A stretch of DNA of 64,000 nucleotides from Strongyloides papillosus (taxonomy: Eukaryota > Nematoda > Chromadorea > Rhabditida > Strongyloididae): assembly GCA_005656395.1 (NCBI GenBank), contig SRSI01000037.1, positions 186,001 to 250,000 on the forward strand, in the 5' to 3' direction. Position numbers and translations under genes: made by a program. This document shows positions 24,313-35,842 of this stretch, one piece after another (position 1 is the stretch's first letter; each line of letters starts with the position of its first letter). The notes under the pieces are model-generated. The model saw only the letters and a program-made list of their open reading frames with translations, made no database searches and was not told the DNA's origin.

Positions 24313-25583
24313 ATGATTTATTCAAGGTTATTAGGTGTTTTTTACCAATAATTCTAGCGTTTACTTTAAGAAATGTTAATGGGAAACAATTCCTGGTGCA
24401 CAGACTCAATTCAGTAGTGTTGGCCTAAATTGTATGGCTGGTGTTGCAATTGACTACTTAAATTCTATAATCAGTAAAATTAATATACCTGATATTGAAG
24501 GATTCCTTAAATTCACATATCATTTATCCGAAATTAAAATTGAAGAATTTAATATCCCTAAATCTTCAAATGTTATTCAATTCTCTCCACCTGTCAAACT
24601 TGGTATCAATTTACAGGTAAAATGTCAGCTCATTATCAAGTAAAAATTAAAGAAGGATTTATTCATGTAAGTAAATCAGGAACTGTTGATGTTACAATTG
24701 GAAGTACCTCTGTTGATGCATCTCTTGGTATCTCATCTCTTAATGGTCATCCAAATCTTTCAAATTCTGGTTGTACAGCTAACTTTGGGGTATTTGATAT
24801 TAAGTTCCAAGGAAGTTTACTTGATGACATTATTGATTTATTTAGAAAAGAAATTGAGAAACATTTTAAAGGAAAAATAGAAGAAGTTATATATCAAGAG
24901 ATTGAAAAAGTTCAAGTGGTCAAAGTAACAAAATTTTAGGGTCATTCCTGTTAGATGTTTGGTTAACAGGAACTCTTGAAGGCTTTCATATAGATTATGC
25001 TCTAACATCAAATCCAGAATCATCAACAGTTAGTTTTACAATTCCAATAGAAGGTCTTATATATTATGAAGGACATCAAAATGATCCTAAAATTCCAAAA
25101 CCAAATAATGTTATTCATCCATACAATACAAATAAGTATTTATGTATTGACTTTGATGGTGATCGTATTTTGGATTCAGCAGCCTATGCATTTGAACTTT
25201 CAAAACTCAGTCATTTTATGATTGATGATAATATTTTAAAATTATTTCCACAAGGCATAAGAAACTGTTTCAAACGTAGTTGTAGTGATGGTCGTTGTAT
25301 TGATGAGTTAATCCCGGAAATAAAGAAAAATTGCCAACCCGGAAAGTCAGTTGCCATTGACTGCAGTTCTATTGCTTTTCCACGATTTCATTTTAATTCT
25401 AGCGGTGTTTATGTTAATGCAACTGGAAATGTAAAATTCCAAATCGCTACTCCAAATGGTTTTAGTATGTCACTCTTTGATTTGTACATGGATGTTGGTA
25501 TTTTGATAAAACAGGACCATCTTGGCGAGAAATATTGTAACAAATTGGAGTTAGGTCCTCCATTAATAAAAAATTACACCTGA
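24313..25583 (+). pseudogene. LBP/BPI/CETP-like lipid-binding protein, frameshifted
   Basis: This reads as a secreted lipid-binding protein of the LBP/BPI/CETP group, broken by single-base frame changes. A signal peptide begins MIYSRLLGVF at 24313 and continues in the next frame as PIILAFTLRNVNG. The characteristic opening IPGAQTQFSSVGLNCMAGVA follows at ~24388 in another frame. Then come KMSAHYQVKIKEGFIHVSKSG (24622 on), GSFLLDVWLTGTLEG (24940 on), and a C-terminal half with the FPQGIRNCFKRSC and FPRFHFNSSGVYVNATGNV blocks to a natural stop. Each change of frame sits at a short A or T run and each looks like loss of one base. There is otherwise no internal stop in the conserved frame. Either a recent pseudogene or a stretch of homopolymer miscalls. 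It ends 22 bp before the YJU2-like pseudogene. Confidence 0.75.
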
Positions 25584-25605
25584 TATTTTCTATACCTATT
25601 AAATA

Positions 25606-26463
25606 ATGGCTGGAACAAGAAGAAAAGTTTTTCAAAAATATTATCTACCTGACTTTGATGGATCAAAAGGTTTCTAAGATAAGAACAAAAAAGTCATCTT
25701 ATTTTATACAACGTGTTATGACACCTTTTAATATGCAATGTAATACTTGTAATGAATATATTTACAAGTGAAAGAAATTCAATATGAAAAGAGAAACAGC
25801 TCATAGAGAAGATTATTTGGGTTTAAAAATTTTTAGATTTACTTTTAGGTATGTTAATTTTTATTTTTTTATAGTTATATAACATTTAATTGTAGATGTC
25901 CTAATTGTTTGGCGGAGATTAAATTCAAAACAGATTTAGAAAATACAGATTATACGGCTGAAGGTGGTGACACAAGGTTGTTTGAAGCATATAAATTATA
26001 TCAAAACCAAAAAAAGTGGAGGATGAAAACAAGAAGCTGAAAAGAATGATCCAATGAAAATGCTTGAGAAAAGAACCTAACAGAGTAAAACAGAGATGGA
26101 TGCTTTGAATGAGTGAGAAGGATTCGAGAAACTAATAGGAGAAATATTAACTTAAATTTGGAAGATCTCACTGAACAGAAAGCCTCTTCAATAGCAGATG
26201 ATGTGAAAGCTCAAGAGAAGGGGGATGAAGAATTACTAGATTCTTTATTTGGAAATAAAAGTGAATCATCATCATCCACAAAATTTGTTGACGAGGTCGT
26301 GGGGGAGATAACTGATAGTTATGAAAGTAGCGATGATGAATTTAAGGCACCATTACCTGTAGTAATGGGTACAAATAAACCATTTTCAATAGGGCATAAA
26401 CGTAATGCCCAAGAAGATAAACTTTCAGCATTGAAAAACTTTGTTAAAATTAAAAAGAAGTAA
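25606..26463 (+). pseudogene. YJU2/CCDC94-like splicing factor, multiply broken
   Basis: Recognisable YJU2 (CCDC94) sequence: KYYLPDFDGSK at the start, RVMTPFNMQCNTCNEYIYK with the first zinc-ligand Cys pair, FNMKRETAHREDYLGLKIFRF, then after a short intron (ends TTGTAG at ~25896) CPNCLAEIKFKTDLENTDYT with the second pair. The frame breaks after DGSK. The Gly of the usual IYKGKKF is TGA. Further stops and shifts follow KLYQNQKK, and TAA and TGA interrupt the stretch that in YJU2 reads through ...MKMLEKRT and EMDALNE. The final 116 codons (from 26113) are open and acidic, ending LSALKNFVKIKKK. YJU2 is an essential component for the first step of splicing, so a functional copy must exist elsewhere if this is truly dead. 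Confidence 0.85.
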
Positions 26464-28943
26464 TAAAATTTTTGTTTTAAAGGGATCAGTGTTTTTATCT
26501 GTTAATATGGGCCTTATAAATAAATAACTCCACTTTTTTTATTTCTTTAGTCATTTTGTAAATATTTTGATACATTTTAAAATATTTGTGATTGAAAATT
26601 TTGAAATAATTTTGATTTGAATTAATTTTTTTTGAAAAATATTTATCCAAAAAATGTGAAGAAATTTTTGTTTGTGTATTCTCATTTTAAGGACAATAAC
26701 TTCCAATATTGTGTATAAAAAATACATGTAATAACTATGAAGATATAAAAACAGTTTGAATGACATATTAGTTGTGAAATAAATTATGAAAACAATATTA
26801 TATTTTATAATGAAAACACTTTAATCACTGTATAAACATAAAAGAATGCATATTAATATAATATTTTGTATCTGAGTAAAAATTGCATAATATATAAAAA
26901 TTGCTGTGCTTTATATTATAATTGGTAATGTGCCAAATTAAATTTTAATTTAATAGTTTTTATAGGTTGTTTAGCAAATTATAAAGCTCGTCATTTTGTC
27001 AAACCAATTGATAATCTAATTTTAGGTAGTAACTGATTGTAGATAACAAACTTATCAACTGCTTTTGATAGAGAATGAGATTGATATAATATAGTTAAAG
27101 TTATTGGTACAATACAATTGGTAAGGTTGTCACTGTCTTTTTATGATATATCAAAAAATAATGAAGGTGTAAGTTCATATTTATGAAATGGTGTATGTAT
27201 ATGATTTAAAAAAAATTCTCAACAATATCTTTGAGTATGTCGCGAGATTTTGTATCAGCAATAGCATTTCCTTTTCTAGTATGATATTCAGTTATCATAT
27301 TACATCCTTTCCTTATTTTTTGTAGATCTATTGTTTTTTTTTATATGTGTTGTTCTTCTCTTTCTTTTGATCAATAATCTCCATCCTTCTTTCAAATATT
27401 TGATTAATGTTATAATAAAAAAAAACTTAAAATTGACATTTTTACTTTTAGAAACTCAAGATTTCCATCTTTCTTTAATTTCAATGTCTCAGATGAGAAA
27501 ATGTACTTCTGAATAACTATTTCTGTTTCATCTTTTTTTCTTCCCATGGTAATGCTCCGTACTTAAAATTGTTGTTTTACCTAAAAAATTGTAATTAATT
27601 TACAAATAAGTTCAACTTTAAATGATAAATATTAATGTTATCTAATAAATTGCTGTAAAAATTTAATGAAAATAACTTTATTAATGTCGCGTTAATTTTC
27701 TAGAACGACATTCATCTGAAAACTTAACTTAAAAATATTTTAAAATGAATACAAAGATATAACAATATAATAAATTAAAATTTCTCACCCATCTTAAAAT
27801 ATATTTTAAGTTAGATTTTAACTTTTAAAATAAATAAAAGATTATAAAAATACAATAATATCGAGAAAAAGTTGTTTTCAATTTAATTTCGAGGACAAAT
27901 TCTCAGAAATCATGTATATTAAATTTTCAATCTTTTTGAAACCACGGGCTTCAAAAAATTACTCTTGAGCTTTAATAGAAATATTTTTAGCATTTTTTAA
28001 TCAAAAATTTATTTAATATGGAAAATGACCCTTATTTATAAATTAATTTACTAATATTTAATAATAAACAATATATTTAACTTAAAAAAATTAATGAAAA
28101 ATTAGTAAAAAATAATTGAAAAAGTGATATTCCGATCAGTTTATTTATAACACATTCTTTTATAATATACAAAATAATACTGATAAATGTTATAATACAT
28201 ATGCAGTGAATATAAAAAATTATTCAAATTAAATATGAAAAATATTTTCAAAATATGTGACACTATAATTAATTTATCAATTTAATTACAAATAAAAATG
28301 ATAGAAAATTAATAAAAATATGTCGAAAAATTGGTATTCGGTTCAGTTAATTAATAACATATTCTTTATAACATATAAAATAATACCGCTTAATGTTATC
28401 ATATATATGTGGTCAATATAAAAAATTATTCAAAAAGAGTATAAAAAATATTTTAGAAGAAATTCAAAAATATATAATACTATGTTCAAATTATCAATTC
28501 AAATATAAATAAAATGCAATGCAATTTTAATATATAATTTTGATCATATTTTCTTGTTACAATTATGCATATTTATTTTGTTTTAATCGAGAATAAAAAA
28601 AATATGCAAGAATATTTTTAAAAATTTATTTTTCCTTTTTCTTATATATGTAAGTATTTTTTTTAAAATGTGCATACGCTATTTTTTTAAAATATGTAAC
28701 ATCACACGAAAACAGGTGTGTTGCAAAAATTAATAATATGTATTGAGATTAAAATTACAGGGTTTTTATTTTTGTGTGTATAAAATATTTTATCAACAAT
28801 GTTTCTTGTGGATAAAACATTATATGATGACATTTTTTCTTATAGTATTGTTACAACAAATAAAATTGTTAAACTAGTCGAAAAATGATTTTAGAAAACA
28901 ACATCAATTAAATTATATATTTTAATAATAATTGTAATAATAA
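26464..28943. other. Non-coding region with old direct repeat
   Basis: About 2.5 kb without coding potential. It contains the direct repeat at 28117-28460 described separately. Short ORFs here lack any coding character. Confidence 0.45.
28117..28460. repeat. Two-copy ~138-bp degenerate direct repeat
   Basis: Copies at ~28117-28255 and ~28323-28460 share acacattctttt/acatattcttta, ataatac(t/c)g, taatgttat(a/c)ata and gaatataaaaaattattcaa blocks in the same order, separated by ~67 bp. They are diverged and non-coding. Confidence 0.7.
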
Positions 28944-29305
28944 ATGCTTTGTTTATATCATGTCTCATTGGTTTGTCTATTCATCATATTTTTGTCAAAT
29001 ATTGATGTATTGCTAGGTGAAAACGGGAAGACTGTTCATTTTTTGGAGGAACTAAGAGTAAAATCATTTAAGCAACAGGATCTCCTACAAGTAGAATTAA
29101 CAATCCCAATCAAAGGATTCATAGGGGTGAAAACAAAGTACAAACTTATGCTCAAGATGAGCCTTCAAATACAATTAACAAAACCAGATCTGACCTTTAT
29201 GATCCTCGTAAAAGAAAATATCTTGTTCGAGATCCTCATGTATCCGGATTCTTAAAATATGTAGAAAAATTTTCGATTATTGACCAAATTTGGCGCTTTG
29301 TATGA
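28944..29305 (+). pseudogene. Small secreted orphan protein, probably frameshifted
   Basis: An ATG at 28944 opens a signal peptide (MLCLYHVSLVCLFIIFLSNI) followed by ~35 polar residues up to KSFKQQ near 29073. In that frame the rest looks random. In another frame, from ~29078, a well-formed polar sequence continues (SPTSRINNPNQRIHRGENK ... RSDLYDPRKRKYLVRDPHV ... VEKFSIIDQIWRFV) to a TGA near 29305. One base lost or gained around AAGCAACAGGATCTCC would join them. I do not recognise the family. Short secreted nematode proteins of this kind are often lineage specific. A small intron could not be found to explain the frame change. Confidence 0.45.
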
Positions 29306-31319
29306 AAAAAAAAGTATAGTTTTTAGTTCTCTTTCATCTACTTAATTTGCAATACTGAGGAATAACGCGTGTTTTAAAATTAAAAAAAAATTTATTTCAA
29401 TTTTTCTTCAGTTTTGGATTGAAATGAACTTATATTGTAACTTCACGAAGTATGTCACTTACATTAGATTCATATCTTTCCAATAAAGCCCTGGAAGCTG
29501 CAAAATTGAGTGTTCGAGAGGAAATTGGGCATTTAGTGAAGAAAGTGTAATGGAATAATTCTTAAAATGATCCATCTCAGTTTAGCTCCTTACTTGTTCA
29601 TAATTGTTATAAAGAATTTAGAAGGTACAATTACAGAAGCCTGGCCCACAACTACAAACATCACATTTTACTAATTTAATTTGGAAAAGTAGCAGTTAAA
29701 TTGGTATTGGAATCGCTAAAAGAGGTTTTGATCTTTACATATATTTCACGTTTTCTCCATCAGGTAATGTGCAACGTGAATCCAAATATAATGTTTGCAA
29801 ACCAAGATATCTTTGATAAATTTCAGAACATTTTTTCATAATATTAATGTATTTTTTTTATATTCTATAGAAGAATATAAGAGTTTGATACTTTGAACAT
29901 GAAAATTCTAAATAACTACATAATTATTGATACTGTATTTTTTAACAAAAATGGTGATAACAAATTAGAAATCACCTTATTTCATTTATAAATAAATGAA
30001 TTTATGATAATAGTTATACCTTGTAATAAAAGACAAAAAAGTATTTTTAATTCTAAAGTGATAAAAAATAAAGTATACAAAGCGTATTATATTTTTAGCT
30101 AAATGTTTAAACTAATTAAAGGCATGTTTACTTTGTTTTTATGATAGTTTTACAATAAAATATGTAAACTTTATTTTATTGATTTGTAGATTTCCTTTAT
30201 CACAAAGTTCTTTTTCCAATGAAGTAAGTTTTATGCTTCCTTCCAAAAATTGTGTTAATTTGATAGCTTCATAATCGAATATCTCTTCCCCCATTATAGG
30301 ATAATTAGTTTTTAAATCTTTATTAAAAATAAGTAATTACTACAAATTGGATTATTTGACTAATCTTAATGATTAGGAAATACATTTTTTAGTCGAATCT
30401 TAATAAAAATAATGTCGAATTACCTTCATAACATGATCCTTCACATATATTTTGAGGCAGAAGGTACTTTGATACATGTTTACACAATTAGTAATATGCT
30501 TATCACTATGTTTCCAACAAAATAAATATTATTTTCTTCCCTTTTTTGTACCCAATATAAGAGTAGGTACTATAATTTTGAAAATTAATTCCTGATATAT
30601 GTGTTACGTATAATGTTCCTCAATTTCTTATTAATTCACATTATATTTATTGTATCAGTTTTAAAAGTTGATGTATTGTTAAGGCAACAGGAAAATGAAC
30701 CCTAAATCTTGTGAAACGGAAAGAAAACCACATAAACCAAGAAATCCTCGAAATAAAATTCGAGATAGATTTTCTATAGGAAACAGAAAGATTCGATTTG
30801 CAGAAAAGAAGTTAAAGAATTCAACGAGAATGAACTTCCAACTAAAGTTGGAAATAAAAAAAAACAACAAATTCGTTTCACAAGATCATTCTTCAATTCC
30901 TTAGAAATATTCTTAGTTATCATTGTCTTCCTATCTTGAAGAGTTTATTCTTTTTGTCCACTATGGCTGTTATCGTCTGGAGATGGCACTTTTCATTAAC
31001 TTTTTCTGCCACCATGTTTGTGTATCACCCATTACCTCTATCCAAGCAAAGTGAGGATGAAGAAACAGTGATCGGCAACAGTAAAACTGATACCTCGAAG
31101 ATCAATGACAATATTGAAATCATCAAAAACAAAAAAGAACAATCAATTGAGACACAACCGTTTTATCAACTAATGTTCATTCGAAGTTGGAATACTGCAA
31201 AAGTGAACGCAGCGACTTTCGCTAAATCAATAACCACAACAAACAAAGGTAAAAAAAATATTTTATTTTAATAACTTAAGCAGTTCTCACCGCATCACAT
31301 AATATACATATAATACATA
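29306..31319. other. Region with decayed coding remnants
   Basis: Mostly AT-rich, but coding-like traces remain. At 29453-29548 (+) MSLTLDSYLSNKALEAAK leads to a stop. On the minus strand around 30180-30310 a frame reads YPIMGEEIFDYEAIKLTQF. At 30695-30904 (+) is a basic 69-codon frame, and at 30936-31271 (+) a 111-codon frame with a hydrophobic start. None could be assigned or joined. The minus-strand remnant has a counterpart near 50900. Confidence 0.4.
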
Positions 31320-32772
31320 CAGGGTGGCCCACGTAAGATATCCCAGATATTTGCATATGTAGATCTGCGTGTAGATTATTTACAAATATGGTATTATGCT
31401 CATTTTGTAGCTGAGATACATATGATGCTGAATATATAGATTCCACGACAAAATGTGGATTCTGAGTGGAGTTATAGACCTTCAAAAATTGGGTTCGTTT
31501 TTCGACTTTCAATAAATGTAACTTTTTTATTTGAAAAGATTTTTTAATTATTGTTGCAGATTCTGAAAGAACAAAGTCTTTTGTACTAACTCTCAAAACT
31601 ACATGAAAATTGAAGTACGGCAACTATGTTAAATTTTTAAAAAACGTTAAAAATCTTGATTTTTTCCAAAAAATCGATATTTCTTAAGAATAACGTTTTA
31701 ATCAGGTAGTTTTTAAAAATTTTTTATTGATATTCTGATAGAGTAAGCGAAACTATATCGAATAAGTATAGTGTCACTAAATTTGATTGAGCTTGAAGAA
31801 AGTTATGAATAGTCAAAAATTGACTTTTTTTACAGTAATTCTAGTAAAAAAAGAAAATATGTCAATCTTTTTCAAGTTTTCGGGTACGGATTATGTTTTG
31901 TTTTTAAAAGTATTTAAAATATTGTTCTATTTTAATAAATACTTGCTCATATTTTGAAAATAGAGGATATGAGATTATGAGTGGGTATACAAAAAATTTA
32001 AAAGACACATTATAATTGTTCTTACAGAGTAATATCTATACAAAGTAGTGTAAAATAATTGTAAATGTTGTGAAAATATTGTAAAAATTATTTTTTTCTT
32101 GAATTTAGGTGATAAAGAATATTTCAGTTCTTTAGACAATTTATGAACAAACAAGAAATAATCTGTAAACTAATATGGATAAGTAGTTTTATTATTTCTA
32201 TTAGGATACCATAAAGATCGGGGAAAGTATTATTTGTATTTTAACTTTCAAATGAAAGTGTCAAAAAGTCGATTTTGGCAAATTATAACTTCTTTCAAAG
32301 TCAACCGTTCAGAACGGTCATATACTCATTCGATAGAGCTTTGCTTACTCTATCAGAATATTAATAAAAAAAGTTTAACACTTACCTGATTAAAATGTTA
32401 TTCTTAAGAAACATCGATTTTTTTGGAAAAAATCAAGATTTTTAACTTTTATTTAAAAATTTAACATAGTTGCCGGACTTCAATTTTCATGTAGTTTTGA
32501 GAGTTAGTACAAAAGACTTTGTTCTATCAGAATCTGCAACAATAATTAAAAAATCTTTTCAAATAAAAAAGTTACATTTATTGAAATTCGAAAAACGAAC
32601 CCAACATTTGAAGGTCTATAACTCCACTCAGAATCCACATTTTGTCGTGGAATCTATATATTTAGCATCATATGTATCTCGCTACAAAATGAGCTTAATA
32701 CCATATTTGTAAATAATCTACACGCAGAGCTACATATGCAAATGTCTGGGGTGTCTTACGTGGGCCACCCTG
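31320..32772. mobile_element. Non-autonomous DNA transposon with long terminal inverted repeats
   Basis: A 1,453-bp element starts CAGGGTGGCCCACGTAAG at 31320 and ends with the inverted sequence CGTGGGCCACCCTG at 32772. It is flanked on both sides by TA (31318-31319 and 32773-32774), the target duplication typical of Tc1/mariner elements. The two ends stay alignable as inverted copies for more than 400 bp: the left-arm translation ...FNFHVVLRVSTKDFVLSESA on the minus strand reappears on the plus strand in the right arm at ~32470. They stay weakly alignable to ~31830 and ~32260. The ~430-bp centre has no transposase frame. It is therefore a MITE-like, foldback, non-autonomous copy needing a transposase in trans. 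The arms differ at a few percent of positions, so insertion is not very recent. Confidence 0.9.
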
Positions 32773-34800
32773 TATAACATGTATAACATTACTATAATAC
32801 ATATCAATAAAATATTTTCAAATATTTATTTCTTGGTTTAAATTAGGACAATCTTAACGTTGTCTTCAAAGAGCTAATTTGTTTCCACCGATTAGAAAAG
32901 ACCACTTTTGTTGAGGTTACTTTTGACATTTCCCTCAGCGACACTTTTTGAGAAGTGAGTTTGTAGACAGCTAATTTTTATTTGTAACCCGGTTAATAGC
33001 CGTACGCGATATACAACTTGTGTACAGGTAAATTACAGATTTGTTACAAGCAGTACCTGTACGGCGTACAGAAAACTAATAAGCTGTTCACTAGCAGTAT
33101 ATAAGATGTACCTTACCTGTACGTTAACTGTATACAGCTAAGAAAAAAACACATGTAAAAATCGCAAATTTTTATATTTTTTCATACAAAATACACGTAT
33201 AAATATAGGAAAATTTTATTACAAGTTAATAAAAATACATTAAAAATTGAAAAAAATTAATTTTATCCTGGTTAGTAGCCGTAAGCAATATACAAAATGT
33301 ATACAGGTAACATACAGATTTGTTACAGGCAGTACCTGTACAGCGTACAGAAAGCTAATAAGCTGTATACTAGCAGCATATAAGATGTACCTTATCTTTA
33401 CGCTAGTTGTATATAGCTAACAAAAAACACATGTAAAAATCGCAAATTTTTATATTTTTTTATACAAAATACACATATAAATATAGAAAAATTTTATTAC
33501 AAGTTAAAAATACATTTAAAATTGAACAAAATTAAATTTATAGTAGGAAAAACTTACAGTTGTTAGGTCATTGCTTCGAGATCTAAAAATTAATAATTTA
33601 TTACAATAGAAGCACAACTTAAACTTACAATCTAATCTGCTTCTGATTGTATTCTTGTGCTGATAATTGTATCTAAAAACAGAATATTTAAATAAAGAAA
33701 AAAATTATACAACTTATCTCCTAAATGTCCAGCTAACATTCAAAGAGGTCCATATGACATCTGTAAATATAAAAGTATTAAATATTTGAATAAAAAATAC
33801 TTACACAGTCATTACTTTAAACCTTTTCTTCCTCTTCTGATGCAAAAATTTTTATCTAAAAAGCAAACTAATTAAATCATGAAATAAATGATCCAAACAT
33901 ATCTGTTAACAACTGCAGCCAAGCCCCAAGGTACTGGAGAAAATAATATCTATATAAATAACATTAATAAATGAGTAATAAATGTTAAATAAAAAAATTA
34001 CCGATATACAGGTATAAAAATACATGTGACAAAATGTGCACATTTCGGTAAAATGCTAGTGTAAAAGTGTGCTTTATCCAGCACTACAATACAATAACAA
34101 AACTAAAATACTTCTTGATAGACAGGTGTGTCTTGATCTTTCCCGCTTTATGTATATCTAAAGGTATTGCGTATAGTTTGAAAGATCAAATGCGATAATT
34201 ACACTTCAAAATATAATTGTTAATGCAGCAAAAGAATAATAAATAGCAAAAAAGATAAATGCTTTGAACAGTTAAGAAATTGGTTACTGTTAGTAGATTA
34301 TTATTTAAAAAATTCAATAATCTAAATCTGACAGTAGTATAAAAACTCAGTAAATGTTGTTGATGATTTGTGTTTTTTTAAAATATTTTATATCATTGAT
34401 AACTCCTATAAAAATTTTATTTAGGTTATAAATGTCAATACCATAATAGCTATTAAGAGTAAAAATTGTATCTATTTTAAGACATTTATTTTATTCAATC
34501 AAATTCACAAGCAAATTATGTTTCTTTAACACTTCATTCCTTTATACATAGCTGAAATATATTTTTTTATAATAAGATTTATATGATTTACTTGGTTTTT
34601 TCTTATCTGTACCTTAGCCGTATGAATTCTGTATACAGCATACAGCATATACAGAATATACAGAAATTAAATAAAGTAAGCACATTTCTAAATTTGCTGT
34701 ATTATTGCATTAAAAATATCCTAAATGTTAAACTAGAGTTAACTAGGTAAATTTTACTATTTTATTTATTTTTAATTTATTTTTTATAGTGGAATAGAAA
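32773..34800. other. Repeat-rich non-coding region
   Basis: Holds the GTAC-rich tandem repeat (32988-33542), then a stretch with serial splice signals on the minus strand (33540-34010, reported as a finding), then AT-rich sequence. A partial third copy of the tandem-repeat motif (ACCTTAGCCGTA, GTATACAGCATACAGC) lies near 34610-34665. No open frame. Confidence 0.45.
32988..33542. repeat. Tandem repeat of ~278 bp, two copies, GTAC-rich
   Basis: Copy 1 (32988-33266) and copy 2 (33267-33542) align end to end: CCCGGTTAATAGCCGTA versus CCTGGTTAGTAGCCGTA, then shared TTACAGATTTGTTACA, CAGTACCTGTAC, GCGTACAG, AACACATGTAAAAATCGC and TTTTATTACAAGTTA. They are ~85-90% alike by eye. GTAC palindromes are very frequent in the first half of each unit. 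Confidence 0.85.
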
Positions 34801-35236
34801 CATACAGTATTGGGGAATTAAGGAAAACTGTATGTTGAAATATTCTTCAACTGATTTTAAAGAAGCACCCTGAAGGTACAAACTCCATAGCAGATCAAAA
34901 ATTAAAGGTAAGTTTAAATTTTTTCGACTTTAACAATACTTTTTAGAATATTATCAAGAGTGTTGAAGAAGATAGCTCTCCTGAATATCTTCAATCTATC
35001 AACAACTTTTTGGAAAAGGAGATGAAACTTCTCGAACTAAGAAGTGATGTAGAGGCACCAGAACATTTTACACAAAATGGATCAAACACACCCTCAACTT
35101 CAAAGGAATCGTAAATCCTCCAGAAGAACGCTCACCGGTGGCAAACAACAATTCAAGTATTGTTGCTTCTCCAGAGAAAATTCCTATCTCTGCTATTGAC
35201 CAAGGTGTGTCAAATAATGGAAATGAACAATTATAA
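34800..35236 (+). pseudogene. Decayed relative of the BEN-like gene at 48.9 kb
   Basis: Coding-like sequence begins near 34845 (LQLILKKHPEGTNSIADQKLK) and crosses a clean 39-nt intron (GTAAGTTT ... CTTTTTAG, ending ~34947). It continues NIIKSVEEDSSPEYLQSINN ... FLEKEMKLLELRSDV up to a TAA at 35111. One frame over, the same composition continues (NPPEERSPVANNN ... SAIDQGVSNNGNEQL) to a stop at 35236, so a single-base shift separates them. The pattern IIxxVExD ... S ... LxK ... LEL matches the 49.2-kb gene (KIIDLVESDEVTRESFESL ... LKKDIQRLELG), so the two are paralogous. No start codon is visible. Function unknown. Confidence 0.5.
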
Positions 35237-35509
35237 TTAAGAACAGTGGAGCAGTAATATTTCTTCAAAAAATGAAATTTAAATAAAAAACTATATCTTA
35301 TTTATGTATTGTTAAAAATATTGTTTATTTTTACTATTTAATAAATAATTTATTTTGTATAAATAGAATTTTGTAACTACTGTTTTATAGAGTATTTTTT
35401 AAGTGTCTTTTCATATGGAAGTTTCGATTATCCTTTTAATTATTTAGAGAGACATCCTTTTATATTACAAACTTGTATTTTCTTAATTTAAATTCTTCAT
35501 TCCTTCAGA

Positions 35510-35775
35510 ATAAGCACGGATTACGAGGATTCTAATAATGCAATGCCACAGAAAAAGCTCATAATGGAGGAGGAACGTGCCCTCAATGTAAGTTTCTATA
35601 ATTAATATGTAATTTATTATACAATTTTAGAATTATGATATTGCGACAGATTATTCAAGTTCATACAGTCATCTCTCACCAACAGGAATAGAATCTATAA
35701 AGATTTCTTGTTCTAATTTTATTTCCAACCATTCGTATAGTTAAAGATCAAGTTGTAAATATTTATTTATTTGTT
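35510..35775 (+). pseudogene. Unassigned two-exon coding remnant
   Basis: After an acceptor CCTTCAG near 35509 the frame reads ISTDYEDSNNAMPQKKLI then MEEERALN. A canonical donor (GTAAGTTT, 35588) and acceptor (ACAATTTTAG, ~35630) join it to NYDIATDYSSSYSHLSPTG. The frame then dissolves. No ATG at the 5' side except internal Met. It may be part of the same broken transcription unit as the NEMF-like fragment downstream. Family not recognised. Confidence 0.3.
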
Positions 35776-35842
35776 TTTAAGTGTAAGAAGGTTAAGGAAG
35801 TATTGATGTCTAATCCACATAACTACCGATAATAATCTTGGG

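Noticed and set aside
24901..24940. Micro-intron (15-21 nt) to explain the frame change in the LBP-like gene
   Set aside because: Shorter than any other intron in the window and lacking room for splicing; a one-base loss is simpler.
31276..32712. Two frames with nearly the same protein (FNFHVVLRVSTKDFVLSE) on opposite strands
   Set aside because: They are the two inverted arms of the transposon, not genes.
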